From: Spirochaetota bacterium
GTDB taxonomy: Bacteria > Spirochaetota > B62-G9 > DRHN01
Assembly: GCA_023136305.1 (NCBI GenBank)
Contig: JAGLSF010000137.1
Location: forward strand, 1-5,841
Direction: 5' to 3'
Length of the DNA stretch: 5,841 nt
This document shows positions 5,516-5,841 of the stretch, piece after piece. Made by a program: the position numbers and the translations under genes. The stretch's first letter is position 1, and each line of letters starts with the position of its first letter. The notes below the pieces were generated by a model that was given only the letters and a program-made list of their open reading frames with translations, made no database searches and was not told the DNA's origin.

Positions 5516-5841
5516 TTAGGATTGTATCAGAAGATGCACCTGCCTGGTAAAATGGTCGAGTTCAAAGGGCTTTTCGATAACCCCGGCAGCTCCCTCTTTG
5601 AGCAGCTTCCGGGTTGATCGATCATTGGGGAATCCCGTAATAATAAGGACCTTAACCTGCGGGTTTATGTTCTGTAATTGACGGTAACATTCCAGACCGC
5701 CCATGCAGGGCATGACCACATCGAGTATCACGAGATCGATGTCATCTGCGTACTTCTCATATACGCGGAGTGCCTTCCGGCCGTCCTCGGAGACAAGGGG
5801 GTTGTAGCCACAGTTCTTTAAAACGCTCACGGCCAGCTCCC
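5516..5841 (-). CDS. response-regulator receiver domain, C-terminal part of a gene cut by the window edge
   Basis: About 107 residues of a receiver (REC) domain are visible, ending at TAA 5518-5516. The frame stays open to the window edge through codons ELA ahead of a GTG at 5830. The GTG is probably not the start, because it lies inside the first helix of the fold and the first strand with its acidic pair is missing. Conserved residues are visible: the phospho-acceptor Asp in VILDVVMP, the Thr in LIITGF and the Lys in IEKPFE (residues 37, 65 and 87 counted from the GTG). The protein ends right after the REC fold with no output domain. It is therefore either a single-domain regulator or the C-terminal receiver of a hybrid histidine kinase; the sequence style (EDGRKALRVYE, MGGLECYRQL) resembles the latter. 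It is on the same strand as the downstream operon but 195 bp away with a promoter between. Confidence 0.88.
   Translation of the reverse strand, partial: ELAVSVLKNCGYNPLVSEDGRKALRVYEKYADDIDLVILDVVMPCMGGLECYRQLQNINPQVKVLIITGFPNDRSTRKLLKEGAAGVIEKPFELDHFTRQVHLLIQS

Noticed and set aside
5828..5830. GTG 5830 as the start of the receiver gene
   Set aside because: It would remove the first strand and acidic pair of the receiver fold, and the frame continues to the window edge with receiver-like residues, so the gene is cut by the window rather than short.

Overview
The window looks like a moderately GC-rich bacterial chromosome with tight gene packing. I infer a Deltaproteobacteria-type (Desulfobacterota) organism. 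The grounds are the style of the receiver domain at the right edge, which resembles the C-terminal receivers of hybrid histidine kinases common in that group, plus a stand-alone cyclic-nucleotide-binding protein beside Tm-1-like genes. No marker gene is present, so this assignment is weak.

Layout. On the + strand the window opens with the C-terminal part of a PTS enzyme I (PEP-protein phosphotransferase, ends 398). It is followed by a possible 11-codon leader ORF (411-446) overlapping the start of a Tm-1-like/UPF0261 gene (443-1669), and then a stand-alone cyclic-nucleotide-binding domain protein (1766-2257) that has its own extended -10 promoter candidate at 1704-1712. Tail to tail with these, 12 bp away, lies a three-gene - strand operon. 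In transcription order it holds a second, divergent UPF0261 paralogue (5314-4082), a class II aldolase homologue with an altered active site (4080-3190), and a PEP-hydrolase-family TIM-barrel protein (3109-2270). A 195-bp spacer (5321-5515) upstream of that operon holds a good promoter candidate with several dyads and short repeats. Beyond it is the 3' end of a receiver-domain gene on the - strand (5516-5841, cut by the window edge).

How the genes may work together. In plant and fungal Tm-1-type proteins a UPF0261 domain is fused to a PEP-hydrolase-type TIM barrel. Here the same two domains are separate genes of one operon with an aldolase-like gene between them. A second UPF0261 copy sits between a PTS enzyme I, which consumes PEP, and a cyclic-nucleotide-type sensor lacking an output domain. 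The simplest reading is an uncharacterised carbon-acid or sugar-acid metabolic module tied to PEP, with dedicated sensing. The substrate and reactions cannot be read from the sequence. The most promising points are the aldolase with a replaced metal ligand and catalytic Asp, the two diverged UPF0261 copies, and the regulatory spacer.
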